Source of the DNA: CAZQHK01 sp964593455 | GTDB lineage: Bacteria; Muiribacteriota; CAYSPT01 | Direction of reading: 5' to 3' | DNA: 64,000 nucleotides | NCBI GenBank assembly: GCA_964593455.1 | Contig: CAZQHK010000002.1 | Location: 1 to 64,000 of the forward strand | In this document: one piece after another, positions 44,906-52,885 of the stretch | Layout: the number at the start of each line of letters is the position of its first letter | Numbering within the stretch: the stretch's first letter is position 1 | The notes under the pieces: model-generated | What the model was told of the DNA's origin: nothing | What the model saw: the letters and a program-made list of their open reading frames with translations, nothing else | Database searches by the model: none | Position numbers and translations under genes: made by a program

Positions 44906-45907
44906 ATGAAGAAAAAAGAAGTAAAAAAAGAGACGGTTTCCAAATTTGGCGGTGATCTGCCGTTTGTTTCGGTTATTGTTCCGGTTTACAATGCCGAGCT
45001 GTACATTGGCGGGCTGATTGACTCGCTTTTGAAGGTCGAGTATCCGAAAGAGCGTATCGAGTTCATTATCGTTGACAACAACTCTCGGGACCGCACCCGG
45101 GAGATTATCCGGCAGTATCCCGTGACCCTCCTGGAAGAGAAACAGATACAAAGCTCCTACGCTGCCCGTAACTGTGGTATACGTGCCGCCAGAGGTGAAG
45201 TTCTCGCTTTCACCGACGCCGACTGCAGCGTCACTCCCCGGTGGGTCCTGGAAGGTGTCGGGACCATACTTGAAGAGAAAGCCGATCTGGTGGGAGGGGA
45301 AGTGGAGTTTGTGTTTTCTCCCCGTAAAACCACTGCCGAACTGTATGATTCCGTTACCCATCTCCAGGTCCAGCGGGCCATCGACCAGGCCAATGTCGCT
45401 CCCACCGCCAACCTTTTCGTGAAAGCTTCTCTGTTCGAGAAGATCGGGCCGTTCCCGGACTGGGTCGCTTCCGGGGGCGACGTGCAGTGGACATCTTTAG
45501 CTACCGAACACGGCTTTAGTTTAAAACACGCGGCCAAAGCTGTTGTCCGGCACCCGACCCGCCCTCTCAAAGAACTCCTGAAGAAACGGTTCCGGGTAGG
45601 AACCGGATTGATATACGTCTGGCTTCAATCCGGCCGGTCGATACCGCGTATTATCTATTGCATCATCAGACCCCTTTTCCCGCCGCGATTATCATATGTC
45701 AGGAAACAGGTTAAAGCCTACGGAAGCCCTGACCTCAGGCAAAGAACTATGCGGGTGTGGTTCATCGCCTACCTCTGCAACTTCACCACCATCCTGGGAC
45801 TCCTCACCTCCCTGCCCCGTTTCAGGAAAGACCAGTTACCTTCTCCACGGACGATCCTGCGGCGACCGGTGGAGGATTCGGGACCGTTTATCGGAACAGT
45901 CACATGA
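44906..45907 (+). CDS. Glycosyltransferase family 2
   Basis: A 333-aa GT-A inverting glycosyltransferase. The N-terminal nucleotide-sugar domain has VSVIVPVYNAELYIGGLIDSLL, FIIVDNNSRDRT and the metal-binding FTDADCSVTP. The acceptor region follows (ASGGDVQWTSLATEHGF). Hydrophobic stretches near 235 and 290 could touch the membrane. ATG 44906 gives a normal family start; ATG 44888 is possible. The region just upstream is broken by the gap. It overlaps the next glycosyltransferase by four bases. Confidence 0.9.
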   Translation: MKKKEVKKETVSKFGGDLPFVSVIVPVYNAELYIGGLIDSLLKVEYPKERIEFIIVDNNSRDRTREIIRQYPVTLLEEKQIQSSYAARNCGIRAARGEVLAFTDADCSVTPRWVLEGVGTILEEKADLVGGEVEFVFSPRKTTAELYDSVTHLQVQRAIDQANVAPTANLFVKASLFEKIGPFPDWVASGGDVQWTSLATEHGFSLKHAAKAVVRHPTRPLKELLKKRFRVGTGLIYVWLQSGRSIPRIIYCIIRPLFPPRLSYVRKQVKAYGSPDLRQRTMRVWFIAYLCNFTTILGLLTSLPRFRKDQLPSPRTILRRPVEDSGPFIGTVT

Positions 45908-46950
45908 CTACCCCCCCCCAGGTCACCATCATTACCGAAACGCGCAACGACGCCATCGGAATTTACAACGAAGGACTGGTTCCGCAGCTTCTAGACCACA
46001 GTCCCGGCCTCAGACATCTCCAATTGAACAACCGTGTATACAGGAAAAGACTGGTCAACACAGCTCTCTCGGTCTGGAACACCGCAAAACTGTCGGCCAC
46101 CCTGCCCTCAGACCATGTCCTTTTTTTTACCGATCCCATCACTATCAAAGCTCAGGCCGCCTTTTTTCTCAGGAACAAAAAAGTCCTGGTGGTTCACCAC
46201 GTACCGGAGGAAGAACCTTCATATTACCGCCGGCTTCCGTATTTCAACCTGAAAAAACTCTTTCGCCGGTTTTGCACGATAATCTGTGATTCAGAATTTA
46301 CCCGGTTACAAGTAGCAAAGCTGGCAGTCCCATCCCAACAGGTCATGGTTGTCCACTGTGGACTGGACCACGATCTGTTCAAACCGACAGAGAAAAGAAT
46401 CCCGGACATAGATTATCCTTTCATTCTTCACGTAGGTACCGAAGCTCCCCGGAAAAATATGGCCGGACTGCTCGAGGCGTTTCTGTTGCTGAAACAAGAT
46501 TTTCCCGCTCTGAAGCTGATCAGGCTCGGCCACCCGGGCAAACCGGCCTACCGACGCTCAACTCTCGAATGCATTAAACGGTTGGGAATCGAATCTGAGA
46601 TCAATCTGGCCGGAGAGATACCCCGCGCCGATCTTCCCACCTATTACTCGCAGGCTGAACTGCTCCTGTTCCCTTCCCTCCTGGAAGGCTTCGGGATGCC
46701 GGTAGTAGAAGCGATGGCTTGCGGCTGCCCGGTGGTTACCTCCGACCGCGGATCCTTGAAAGAGCTCGTTGGCAATACCCAAATCATAGCGAACCCGGCA
46801 GATCCGGCGGATATTGCCGCCAGGTGCAGGATGGTCCTTGAGGACAAAACACAGCGGGACCGGATGGCGAAAGCAGGAATTAAGCAGGCGGGGGAATTTA
46901 CCTGGAGCAAGACGGCCGACGCCGTGTTTCAAGTCTTATCGGGAATATAG
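45904..46950 (+). CDS. Glycosyltransferase, GT4-type (mannosyltransferase-like)
   Basis: A 348-aa GT-B enzyme. It begins MTTPPQVTIITETRNDAIGIYNEGL. It has CGLDHDLFKP, LHVGTEAPRKNMAGLLEAFLLL and the donor motif LLFPSLLEGFGMPVVEAMACGCPVVTSDRGSLKEL, typical of GT4 mannosyltransferases. ATG 45904 overlaps the preceding stop as ATGA, so the two transferases are coupled. A longer open frame upstream is only an overlap with the GT2 gene. Confidence 0.92.
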   Translation: MTTPPQVTIITETRNDAIGIYNEGLVPQLLDHSPGLRHLQLNNRVYRKRLVNTALSVWNTAKLSATLPSDHVLFFTDPITIKAQAAFFLRNKKVLVVHHVPEEEPSYYRRLPYFNLKKLFRRFCTIICDSEFTRLQVAKLAVPSQQVMVVHCGLDHDLFKPTEKRIPDIDYPFILHVGTEAPRKNMAGLLEAFLLLKQDFPALKLIRLGHPGKPAYRRSTLECIKRLGIESEINLAGEIPRADLPTYYSQAELLLFPSLLEGFGMPVVEAMACGCPVVTSDRGSLKELVGNTQIIANPADPADIAARCRMVLEDKTQRDRMAKAGIKQAGEFTWSKTADAVFQVLSGI

Positions 46951-46980
46951 TATTCTGATACAAAATAAGGAGAAATAGTC

Positions 46981-47304
46981 ATGAAAATAACCGAAAAATG
47001 CGCCGAGATATTCAAAGGGGGTATGGTTATGAAAAACGGAGATATCTCCACGGTAACGGGGATTTCGGTGGAGGCTGTACCGGCGTATAACCTTGTACAC
47101 AAACGTGATAACGGACATTTCTTTCATCCCAAAGGAGAAGGAAACGGATATGTTTTAACCTGCGGCGATAAACGCATCTATGTCGCGGCTGATCACCCTG
47201 CTAAAAGACCACCGGAATACAGAAATACGTATCCGAAGGATGAAATAGACCAGGGTTCCGTTTCATCCTCAAAACCTTCTAGAAAGAGAGATCCAGACTC
47301 ATGA
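46981..47304 (+). pseudogene. Fragment of a UlaG-like metallo-beta-lactamase-fold hydrolase
   Basis: A 107-codon frame with a good ribosome site (AAGGAG). Residues 5-75 match the middle of UlaG-like MBL-fold hydrolases: CAEIFKGGMVMKNGDISTVTG, VEAVPAYNL, HPKGEGNGYVL and GDKRIYVAAD. The N-terminal HxHxDH metal motif and the C-terminal half are missing. The usual YHAGDT metal aspartate context reads YVAADH here. The last 30 residues look unrelated. It is most likely the stump of a deleted gene, still translated, or less likely a small protein with a new role. It overlaps the next start by four bases. Confidence 0.6.
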
Positions 47305-48119
47305 GAAAGCTTGCGGCTATTGGTTCCTGTTTGTTCCTCATGCAGGTTCTCGTTACCGGGACAGCAGTTCTGGCAACAGATATCGTGGCCCATCGCGGCG
47401 CCGCCCATGACGCGCCGGAAAACACGCTGGCTTCCTTCAATCTCGGCCTGCGGCAGGGTGCCGACGCCATCGAAGGTGACTTCATGCTGACGAAAGATGG
47501 AAAAATCGTCTGCATTCACGATAAAACCACCGAACGGCTGGCCAAGCGGACCCTCACCGTAGCCGAATCGACTCTCGCTGAACTTAAACAGCTCGACGTT
47601 GGTTCCTGGAAAGGGACGCAATGGGCCGGCGAGCAAATTCCCTCCATCCATGAAGTTTTGACCATCGTGCCTGAGAACAAGAAAATCTTGATCGAAATCA
47701 AGTGCGGGCCGGAAATTATCCCTTTACTCAAGGTGGCTCTCACCGAGTCAGGACTGAAACCCGCGCAGACGGTGGTCATCGCGTTTGACGCCCAGGTGGT
47801 GGCCGGAGTAAAAAAACAGATACCCAGCATCAAGGCGTTCTGGTTAACCGACTTCAAACAGGATGAGGTCACGGGAGTATGGAGCCCGACACTGGAAGAA
47901 GTTATAACAACCTTGAAAGAAATCGACGCGGACGGTCTGGATTGCCGGGCTCATGCCCTGGTTGATCACTCTTTTGTCAGTGAACTGCGAAAAGCCGACA
48001 TGGAATTTCATGTGTGGACAGTGGATGAACCGGGGCTGGCGAAACGGTTTAAGAAACTCGGAGTCGATTCCATGACCACCAATCGGCCAGGATGGCTGAG
48101 AGAACAGCTTCAGGATTAA
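47301..48119 (+). CDS. Exported glycerophosphodiester phosphodiesterase
   Basis: A 272-aa GDPD-family enzyme that splits glycerophosphodiesters into glycerol-3-phosphate and an alcohol. A signal peptide covers about residues 1-26. The catalytic pair HRGAAHDAPENTLASF (His32, Glu41 region), the metal-site IEGDFMLTKDGKIVCIHD and the late motifs HVWTVDEP and GVDSMTTNRP are present. It acts outside the cytoplasm. It follows the MBL fragment with a four-base overlap and is convergent with a glycosyltransferase. Confidence 0.93.
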   Translation: MRKLAAIGSCLFLMQVLVTGTAVLATDIVAHRGAAHDAPENTLASFNLGLRQGADAIEGDFMLTKDGKIVCIHDKTTERLAKRTLTVAESTLAELKQLDVGSWKGTQWAGEQIPSIHEVLTIVPENKKILIEIKCGPEIIPLLKVALTESGLKPAQTVVIAFDAQVVAGVKKQIPSIKAFWLTDFKQDEVTGVWSPTLEEVITTLKEIDADGLDCRAHALVDHSFVSELRKADMEFHVWTVDEPGLAKRFKKLGVDSMTTNRPGWLREQLQD

Positions 48120-49273
48120 TTCAACAGTTCCCGGTAGAGGTTTTGGACTTCCCGGACGTGTTTTTCGATTGGAAAACACTGCTCAATCCGACGGCGGCCG
48201 TTTTCAGCCATCTTCCCGGCCATCTTCCGGTCTTCCAGTAGCCGGCTGATAGATTCTGCCAACGCTCCCGGATCACCGGGCTCGACCAGCAGCCCGGTCT
48301 CACTATCTATAATGATCTCCGGAATACCGCCCACAACAGTGCCAATGACCGGTGTACGAAACGCCATGGCCTCGATCAGCACTCTTCCGAAAGCTTCTTT
48401 CAACGAGGGAAGGACAAACAGGTCTACGGCCGAGAATACATCGTCCAGCGGCTCAACCCACCCGGTCAGTTTCACCCGGTCAGCCAGGCCCATATCACGT
48501 ATCATCGCTCGTAGATGTTCGTGATGCCGCCGGTCTGCCCGATTATATGACTCGCCGCATATCAGAAACAGTACCTCGGGATGCGTTGCCAACACGCGGG
48601 AGGCTGCTTCAATGAAAGTGTCCAGTCCTTTGATATCGGTGATACGGCAAGCCGTGGCCACCACCGGCACCTCTTCAGGGAGCTCAAAGCGGCTCCTGGC
48701 TTCGTTTTTTGATATCGGTGATACGGCCGGATCGACCCCGTTATAGATCGTCACCAGTTTGCCGGGGTCGTCGAGATAGGAAAGGAATCCACGTCCTACT
48801 GCATCGGAAATGGCCACTACCTTCGATGACAGTTTGACCAGCATGGCGCCGAACAGTCCGATCCGTCGTTTCAAACACCGTTCGTGCCAGATCATAGGGA
48901 CCCGGCATAACCATGACGAAAAGGCGGCGTAAAAAACACTCTGGACCTTGTTGTTGTGAACGATACGAATATCGTGTTTCTTAATAAAAAGAACCAGGCG
49001 AAAAATCCCGTACAACAGGCTGGCGAAGTAGAAGGGATAAAGGTACATCTGCAAAAACCGTTTCCGCTCGATGGGGAGCAGTCTGATAACAGTGACGGGT
49101 ACGCCGCGCCGCCGCAGATAGTCCGAGAACCGGCCGCCGTAGAAGAAAACAACGTGCGGGCGGTATGAATCGCGGTCCAGGCGGTCCAGAAGCAAGGTCA
49201 AACTCTGTTCCGTCCCCCCGATGATATCACCGTTATCTGCCAGGAAGAGGATGTTTTTCGTTTTTTCGGCCAT
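48116..49273 (-). CDS. Glycosyltransferase, GT4-type
   Basis: A 385-aa GT-B glycosyltransferase. It begins NILFLADNGDIIGGTEQSLTLLLDRL. It has VTIYNGVDPAVSP, ATACRITDIKGLDTFIEAASRVL and LFVLPSLKEAFGRVLIEAMAFRTPVIGTVVGGIPEI, which holds the two conserved glutamates. A hydrophobic patch near 70-95 may associate with the membrane. Its 3' end overlaps the GDPD stop by four bases in convergent orientation. It belongs with the polysaccharide genes; the specificity is unknown. Confidence 0.92.
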   Translation of the reverse strand: MAEKTKNILFLADNGDIIGGTEQSLTLLLDRLDRDSYRPHVVFFYGGRFSDYLRRRGVPVTVIRLLPIERKRFLQMYLYPFYFASLLYGIFRLVLFIKKHDIRIVHNNKVQSVFYAAFSSWLCRVPMIWHERCLKRRIGLFGAMLVKLSSKVVAISDAVGRGFLSYLDDPGKLVTIYNGVDPAVSPISKNEARSRFELPEEVPVVATACRITDIKGLDTFIEAASRVLATHPEVLFLICGESYNRADRRHHEHLRAMIRDMGLADRVKLTGWVEPLDDVFSAVDLFVLPSLKEAFGRVLIEAMAFRTPVIGTVVGGIPEIIIDSETGLLVEPGDPGALAESISRLLEDRKMAGKMAENGRRRIEQCFPIEKHVREVQNLYRELLN

Positions 49274-49428
49274 TCACCCGGTCCTTTCAAACCTGTAATA
49301 CATATGCTATCACCTTTTATCAACCGGTGCTACTTAAACCAGAACTCTTGACACAACCACCACAAATCCATACACTTGGCGGTACGAAAATTTACCATTA
49401 CCCAGGATATTTGAGGAGAGATCTTTCT

Positions 49429-51933
49429 ATGTATGACTTCAAAGCGATCGAGAAAAAATGGCAGAAATGGTGGGAGGACGACAACACCTTTCTTACCTCG
49501 GAACCCGTTGGAGATAACAAATTTTACATGCTGGTCATGTTCGCCTACCCGTCAGGCGACATACATATCGGCCATTTTAGAAACTACACCATCGGTGACG
49601 TGATGGCCCGGTTCCGGACCATGCAAGGCTGTGAAGTCCTTCACCCGTTCGGTTGGGACGCTTTCGGGCTGCCCGCGGAGCAGGCGGCCATCAAACATGG
49701 AATGCCTCCACAGGAATGGACCCTGAAGAACATCGCGACATCTCGGAACACCTTGAAAAAAGTAGGGATATCCTACGACTGGAAACGGGAAGTCGCTACC
49801 TGTCTGCCTGACTTCTACAAGTGGACCCAGTGGGCATTTCTAAAACTCTGGGAAAGGGGGCTGGCGTATCGGAAGAAAGCCCTGGTCAACTGGTGCCCCG
49901 AATGCAAGACAGTGCTGGCTAACGAGCAAATCGAGACCGGCGGTTGTTGGCGCTGCCACTCGCAGGTGGAACAGAAGAACCTGGAACAATGGTTTTTTAA
50001 AATCACCGAGTATGCCGACCGGCTGCTGGATGGCCTGGATGAACTCGACCAATGGCCGGACAATGTGCGCACCATGCAGCGTAACTGGATCGGCCGCAGC
50101 GAGGGTACAGAGATCGATTTTGTCATCGAACCGCTTACCGGTTCTCAAAACCAGCCGACCCGAAAAATATCCGTTTTCACCACCCGCCCGGACACGATCT
50201 ATGGCGTCACGTTCATGGCTATCGCTCCTGAAAATCCGCTGGCAGAAGCACTGGCAAAAGGTACCGAGCATGAAAAGCAGGTGGAGGAGTATATCAAGAA
50301 ATCTTTGATCAAAAGCCAGATAGAACGGACGGCCGCCGACCGTGAGAAGGACGGTGTTTTCACCGGACGATACGCATTCAATCCTTTCAACGGTGAACGG
50401 GTCAGACTTTTCGTCGCGGATTACGTCCTGGCCACGTATGGGACGGGGATCGTCATGGGCGTACCCGCACACGACCAGCGTGATTTCGAGTTCGCCAGGA
50501 AATACGACATTCCCATTCGCTTGGTCATCGAACCGCCCGGTGAACATCTGGACCCGGGAACCATGGAGGAAGCTTATGTTGAACCGGGACTCATGGCCAA
50601 CTCAAACATTTTTAACGGTACTCCTTCCCAAGACGGCATAGCCAAGGTCACATCTTACGCGGAAGAAAAAAAGTTCGGCCGGGCCACGGTGGAATACCGT
50701 CTCCGCGACTGGCTGATCTCGCGTCAGCGATACTGGGGTGCCCCCATTCCCGTGATCCACTGCCCCGCCTGTGGAGTCGTACCGGTCCCGAAAAAAGATC
50801 TGCCGATTCTGCTGCCTGAAGGTGATATCGATTTCATTCCCAAAGGCCGATCGCCGCTGGCGGATGTCCCTTCTTTTGTTGCCACAGTCTGTCCATCCTG
50901 CAGCGGGCCGGCCAGGCGGGATGAAGACACTATGGATACCTTCGTGTGTTCTTCCTGGTACCACCTCCGTTACCCGGACGCCCAAAACGACGGGGAACCC
51001 TTCACCGCCGAGCGGGCGAGAGAATGGCTCCCGGTGGACCTCTATGTCGGGGGAGTGGAACATGCGTGCGGGCATCTTATCTATTTCCGGTTCGTCACCA
51101 AGGTGCTCTATGATCTCGGGTATCTGACAATACAGGAACCGGCCACCGTTCTCTTTAACCACGGTATGGTCCTGGACGAAAACGGCGACATCATGTCCAA
51201 ATCCAAGGGGAACGCAGTCTCGCCCATGGAGATCATGGAAGAAATCGGTACCGATGCCGCCCGCGTCGCCATACTGTTCTTCGCGCCGCCTGAAAAAGAG
51301 ATTCTCTGGTCGGCTAGAGCCATTAAAGGCAGCGCCCGGTTTCTCAATCGGCTGGAAACCGCAATCAGCAAACTGGCGGTGGATTCCAGAGCGGCCGGCC
51401 CGATTACCGATCCGGCGGAGGCCGTTCTCGATATCCCCACGCTCTCTTCCTATGATACCGCCCTGTACCGCAAGCTCAACTGGGCGGTGAAAAGAGTTAC
51501 CGAAGACAATGAACGTATCCAATTCAATACCGGAATCGCGGCCTTGATGGAACTCATGAACGAGCTCGACGCCGATAAAATTCAGGACGCTGATCTGAAA
51601 CGGATCACCGCCGACCGGGTAGCCAGGCTTCTTCATCCTTACGCCCCGCACCTGGCCGAAGAACTCTGGGAAAAGCTTGGCGGCAGCGGTTCCATCTTTA
51701 AAGCCGGGTGGCCGGCCTTCGACGAGCAAGCGCTCAGGGTGGACGAGGTGGAGATTGCCATTCAGGTAAACGGGAAACTACGGGGAAGCGTCATGGTGCC
51801 AGTTGACGCAGCCCGGGATACGGTGGAACAGGCGGCCCGTGATAACCAGAAGGCAGCCAGGCATCTCGAAGACAAGAATGTTGTGAAAGTGATCATAGTG
51901 CCAAACAGGATTGTCAATTTCGTGGTCAAATAA
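49429..51933 (+). CDS. leuS: Leucyl-tRNA synthetase
   Basis: An 834-aa class I synthetase that charges tRNA-Leu. The HIGH motif is at SGDIHIGHFRNY (about 43-48) and the KMSKS motif is IMSKSKGN (about 590). The CP1 editing domain between them has TTRPDTIYGVTFMAIAPENPL and GTGIVMGVPAHDQRD. Zinc-type cysteines are in NWCPECKTVLANEQ and HCPACGVV. ATG 49429 follows GAGGAGA; the frame stays open upstream but the extra residues do not fit the family. No T-box leader was found in the 155 bp upstream. Confidence 0.97.
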   Translation: MYDFKAIEKKWQKWWEDDNTFLTSEPVGDNKFYMLVMFAYPSGDIHIGHFRNYTIGDVMARFRTMQGCEVLHPFGWDAFGLPAEQAAIKHGMPPQEWTLKNIATSRNTLKKVGISYDWKREVATCLPDFYKWTQWAFLKLWERGLAYRKKALVNWCPECKTVLANEQIETGGCWRCHSQVEQKNLEQWFFKITEYADRLLDGLDELDQWPDNVRTMQRNWIGRSEGTEIDFVIEPLTGSQNQPTRKISVFTTRPDTIYGVTFMAIAPENPLAEALAKGTEHEKQVEEYIKKSLIKSQIERTAADREKDGVFTGRYAFNPFNGERVRLFVADYVLATYGTGIVMGVPAHDQRDFEFARKYDIPIRLVIEPPGEHLDPGTMEEAYVEPGLMANSNIFNGTPSQDGIAKVTSYAEEKKFGRATVEYRLRDWLISRQRYWGAPIPVIHCPACGVVPVPKKDLPILLPEGDIDFIPKGRSPLADVPSFVATVCPSCSGPARRDEDTMDTFVCSSWYHLRYPDAQNDGEPFTAERAREWLPVDLYVGGVEHACGHLIYFRFVTKVLYDLGYLTIQEPATVLFNHGMVLDENGDIMSKSKGNAVSPMEIMEEIGTDAARVAILFFAPPEKEILWSARAIKGSARFLNRLETAISKLAVDSRAAGPITDPAEAVLDIPTLSSYDTALYRKLNWAVKRVTEDNERIQFNTGIAALMELMNELDADKIQDADLKRITADRVARLLHPYAPHLAEELWEKLGGSGSIFKAGWPAFDEQALRVDEVEIAIQVNGKLRGSVMVPVDAARDTVEQAARDNQKAARHLEDKNVVKVIIVPNRIVNFVVK

Positions 51934-51957
51934 CGGCCTCCGCATTTGTGTGCTTAA

Positions 51958-52143
51958 CAGGCTCATTAGGAAGAAGCTCCGCCTGGTATAGGTTTGGTTG
52001 CTGGTGCCTTTCCTTTGCTCGGCGGTTCGCTGGCGCGAAGGTGCCGAGCTCAAAGTGGACGAAGTTATTTGAGTGGAGAATATGGTTACTGGTGGAGAGA
52101 AAACAGAAAAAAGTGGTTGAAGGCATGGTAACAGGGTGAAATT
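51958..52143 (+). repeat. Dispersed repeat family, copy 3
   Basis: Begins CAGGCTCATTAGGAAGAAGC and keeps the hairpin GCTCGGC…GCCGAGC, then diverged ATGGTTACTGG-type units and GGTAACAGGGTG. It starts 25 bp after the leuS stop and fills most of the gap before the DUF2284 gene. The preceding TTTGTGTGCTTAACAGG also occurs, inverted, near 58780-58797. Confidence 0.72.
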
Positions 52144-52199
52144 CATTATCTTGCTTCACTGTTTTAAGTAATGTACCATGTATTTTGGGAGGATCGATA

Positions 52200-52721
52200 A
52201 TGGTCGAAAACAGTGCAAATAACTTGTTCGAAGACTTCATCCAGTTAGCTGTCGAGTTGGGGGCCAAGGACGCCAAGATCATACCGACCAGCCAGGTATT
52301 TACCGGTGAATGGGTGCGTCTGAAATGCGAGTATGGGTGCCCCGGATACGCCTCGAGCCGCAACTGCCCGCCTTATTCTCCCACTCCGAGCCGAACCCGT
52401 AAGATACTCGACGAGTACACCACCGCTCTCCTCATTCACGGTGACTCTACTACCGATATCCGAAACGTCGTGACCAAACTCGAGCGGGAGGTATTTCTCA
52501 CCGGATACTACAAAGCTTTCAGCTATTCATGTGGTCCTTGTCGACTGTGCGCGGAGTGCAACCTGGAAGGACCCTGCTTGCACGTAGATATATCCCGGCC
52601 GGCAATGGAGGCATGCGGGATCGACGTCTATGCTACCGCCCACACCGCTGGTTTTCCCATACAGGTTGTCACCTCAAACGACTGCGAGCAGAACTACTAC
52701 GGTCTCGTCTTGATCGAGTGA
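52200..52721 (+). CDS. DUF2284 metal-binding protein
   Basis: A 173-aa cysteine-rich protein of the DUF2284 family (predicted metal-binding). Cysteines are arranged CEYGCPGYASSRNCPPYSP (about residues 41-59), then CGPCRLCAEC and CLHVDISRPAMEACGIDV. The pattern is like ferredoxin-type or zinc sites, often in anaerobes. ATG 52200 has GGGAGG seven bases upstream. The function is unknown. It stands alone between leuS and the TPR gene. Confidence 0.88.
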   Translation: MVENSANNLFEDFIQLAVELGAKDAKIIPTSQVFTGEWVRLKCEYGCPGYASSRNCPPYSPTPSRTRKILDEYTTALLIHGDSTTDIRNVVTKLEREVFLTGYYKAFSYSCGPCRLCAECNLEGPCLHVDISRPAMEACGIDVYATAHTAGFPIQVVTSNDCEQNYYGLVLIE

Positions 52722-52885
52722 GCAAGCTGAAAACGGAAGTATGGACGCGTCTTGCCCACGGCCATGTATCCTGTTATAATCTGAGCCGACGTTAACCATA
52801 AGGACAACTATATTAAATTACTATCGTTATGTTCTTATGTGCCATTCAGTACTTTGTAATAGTGTTAGGGGAGGAATCCGATACC

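Noticed and set aside
49274..49428. T-box leader before leuS
   Set aside because: I could not find the T-box consensus or a terminator/antiterminator pair in this interval.
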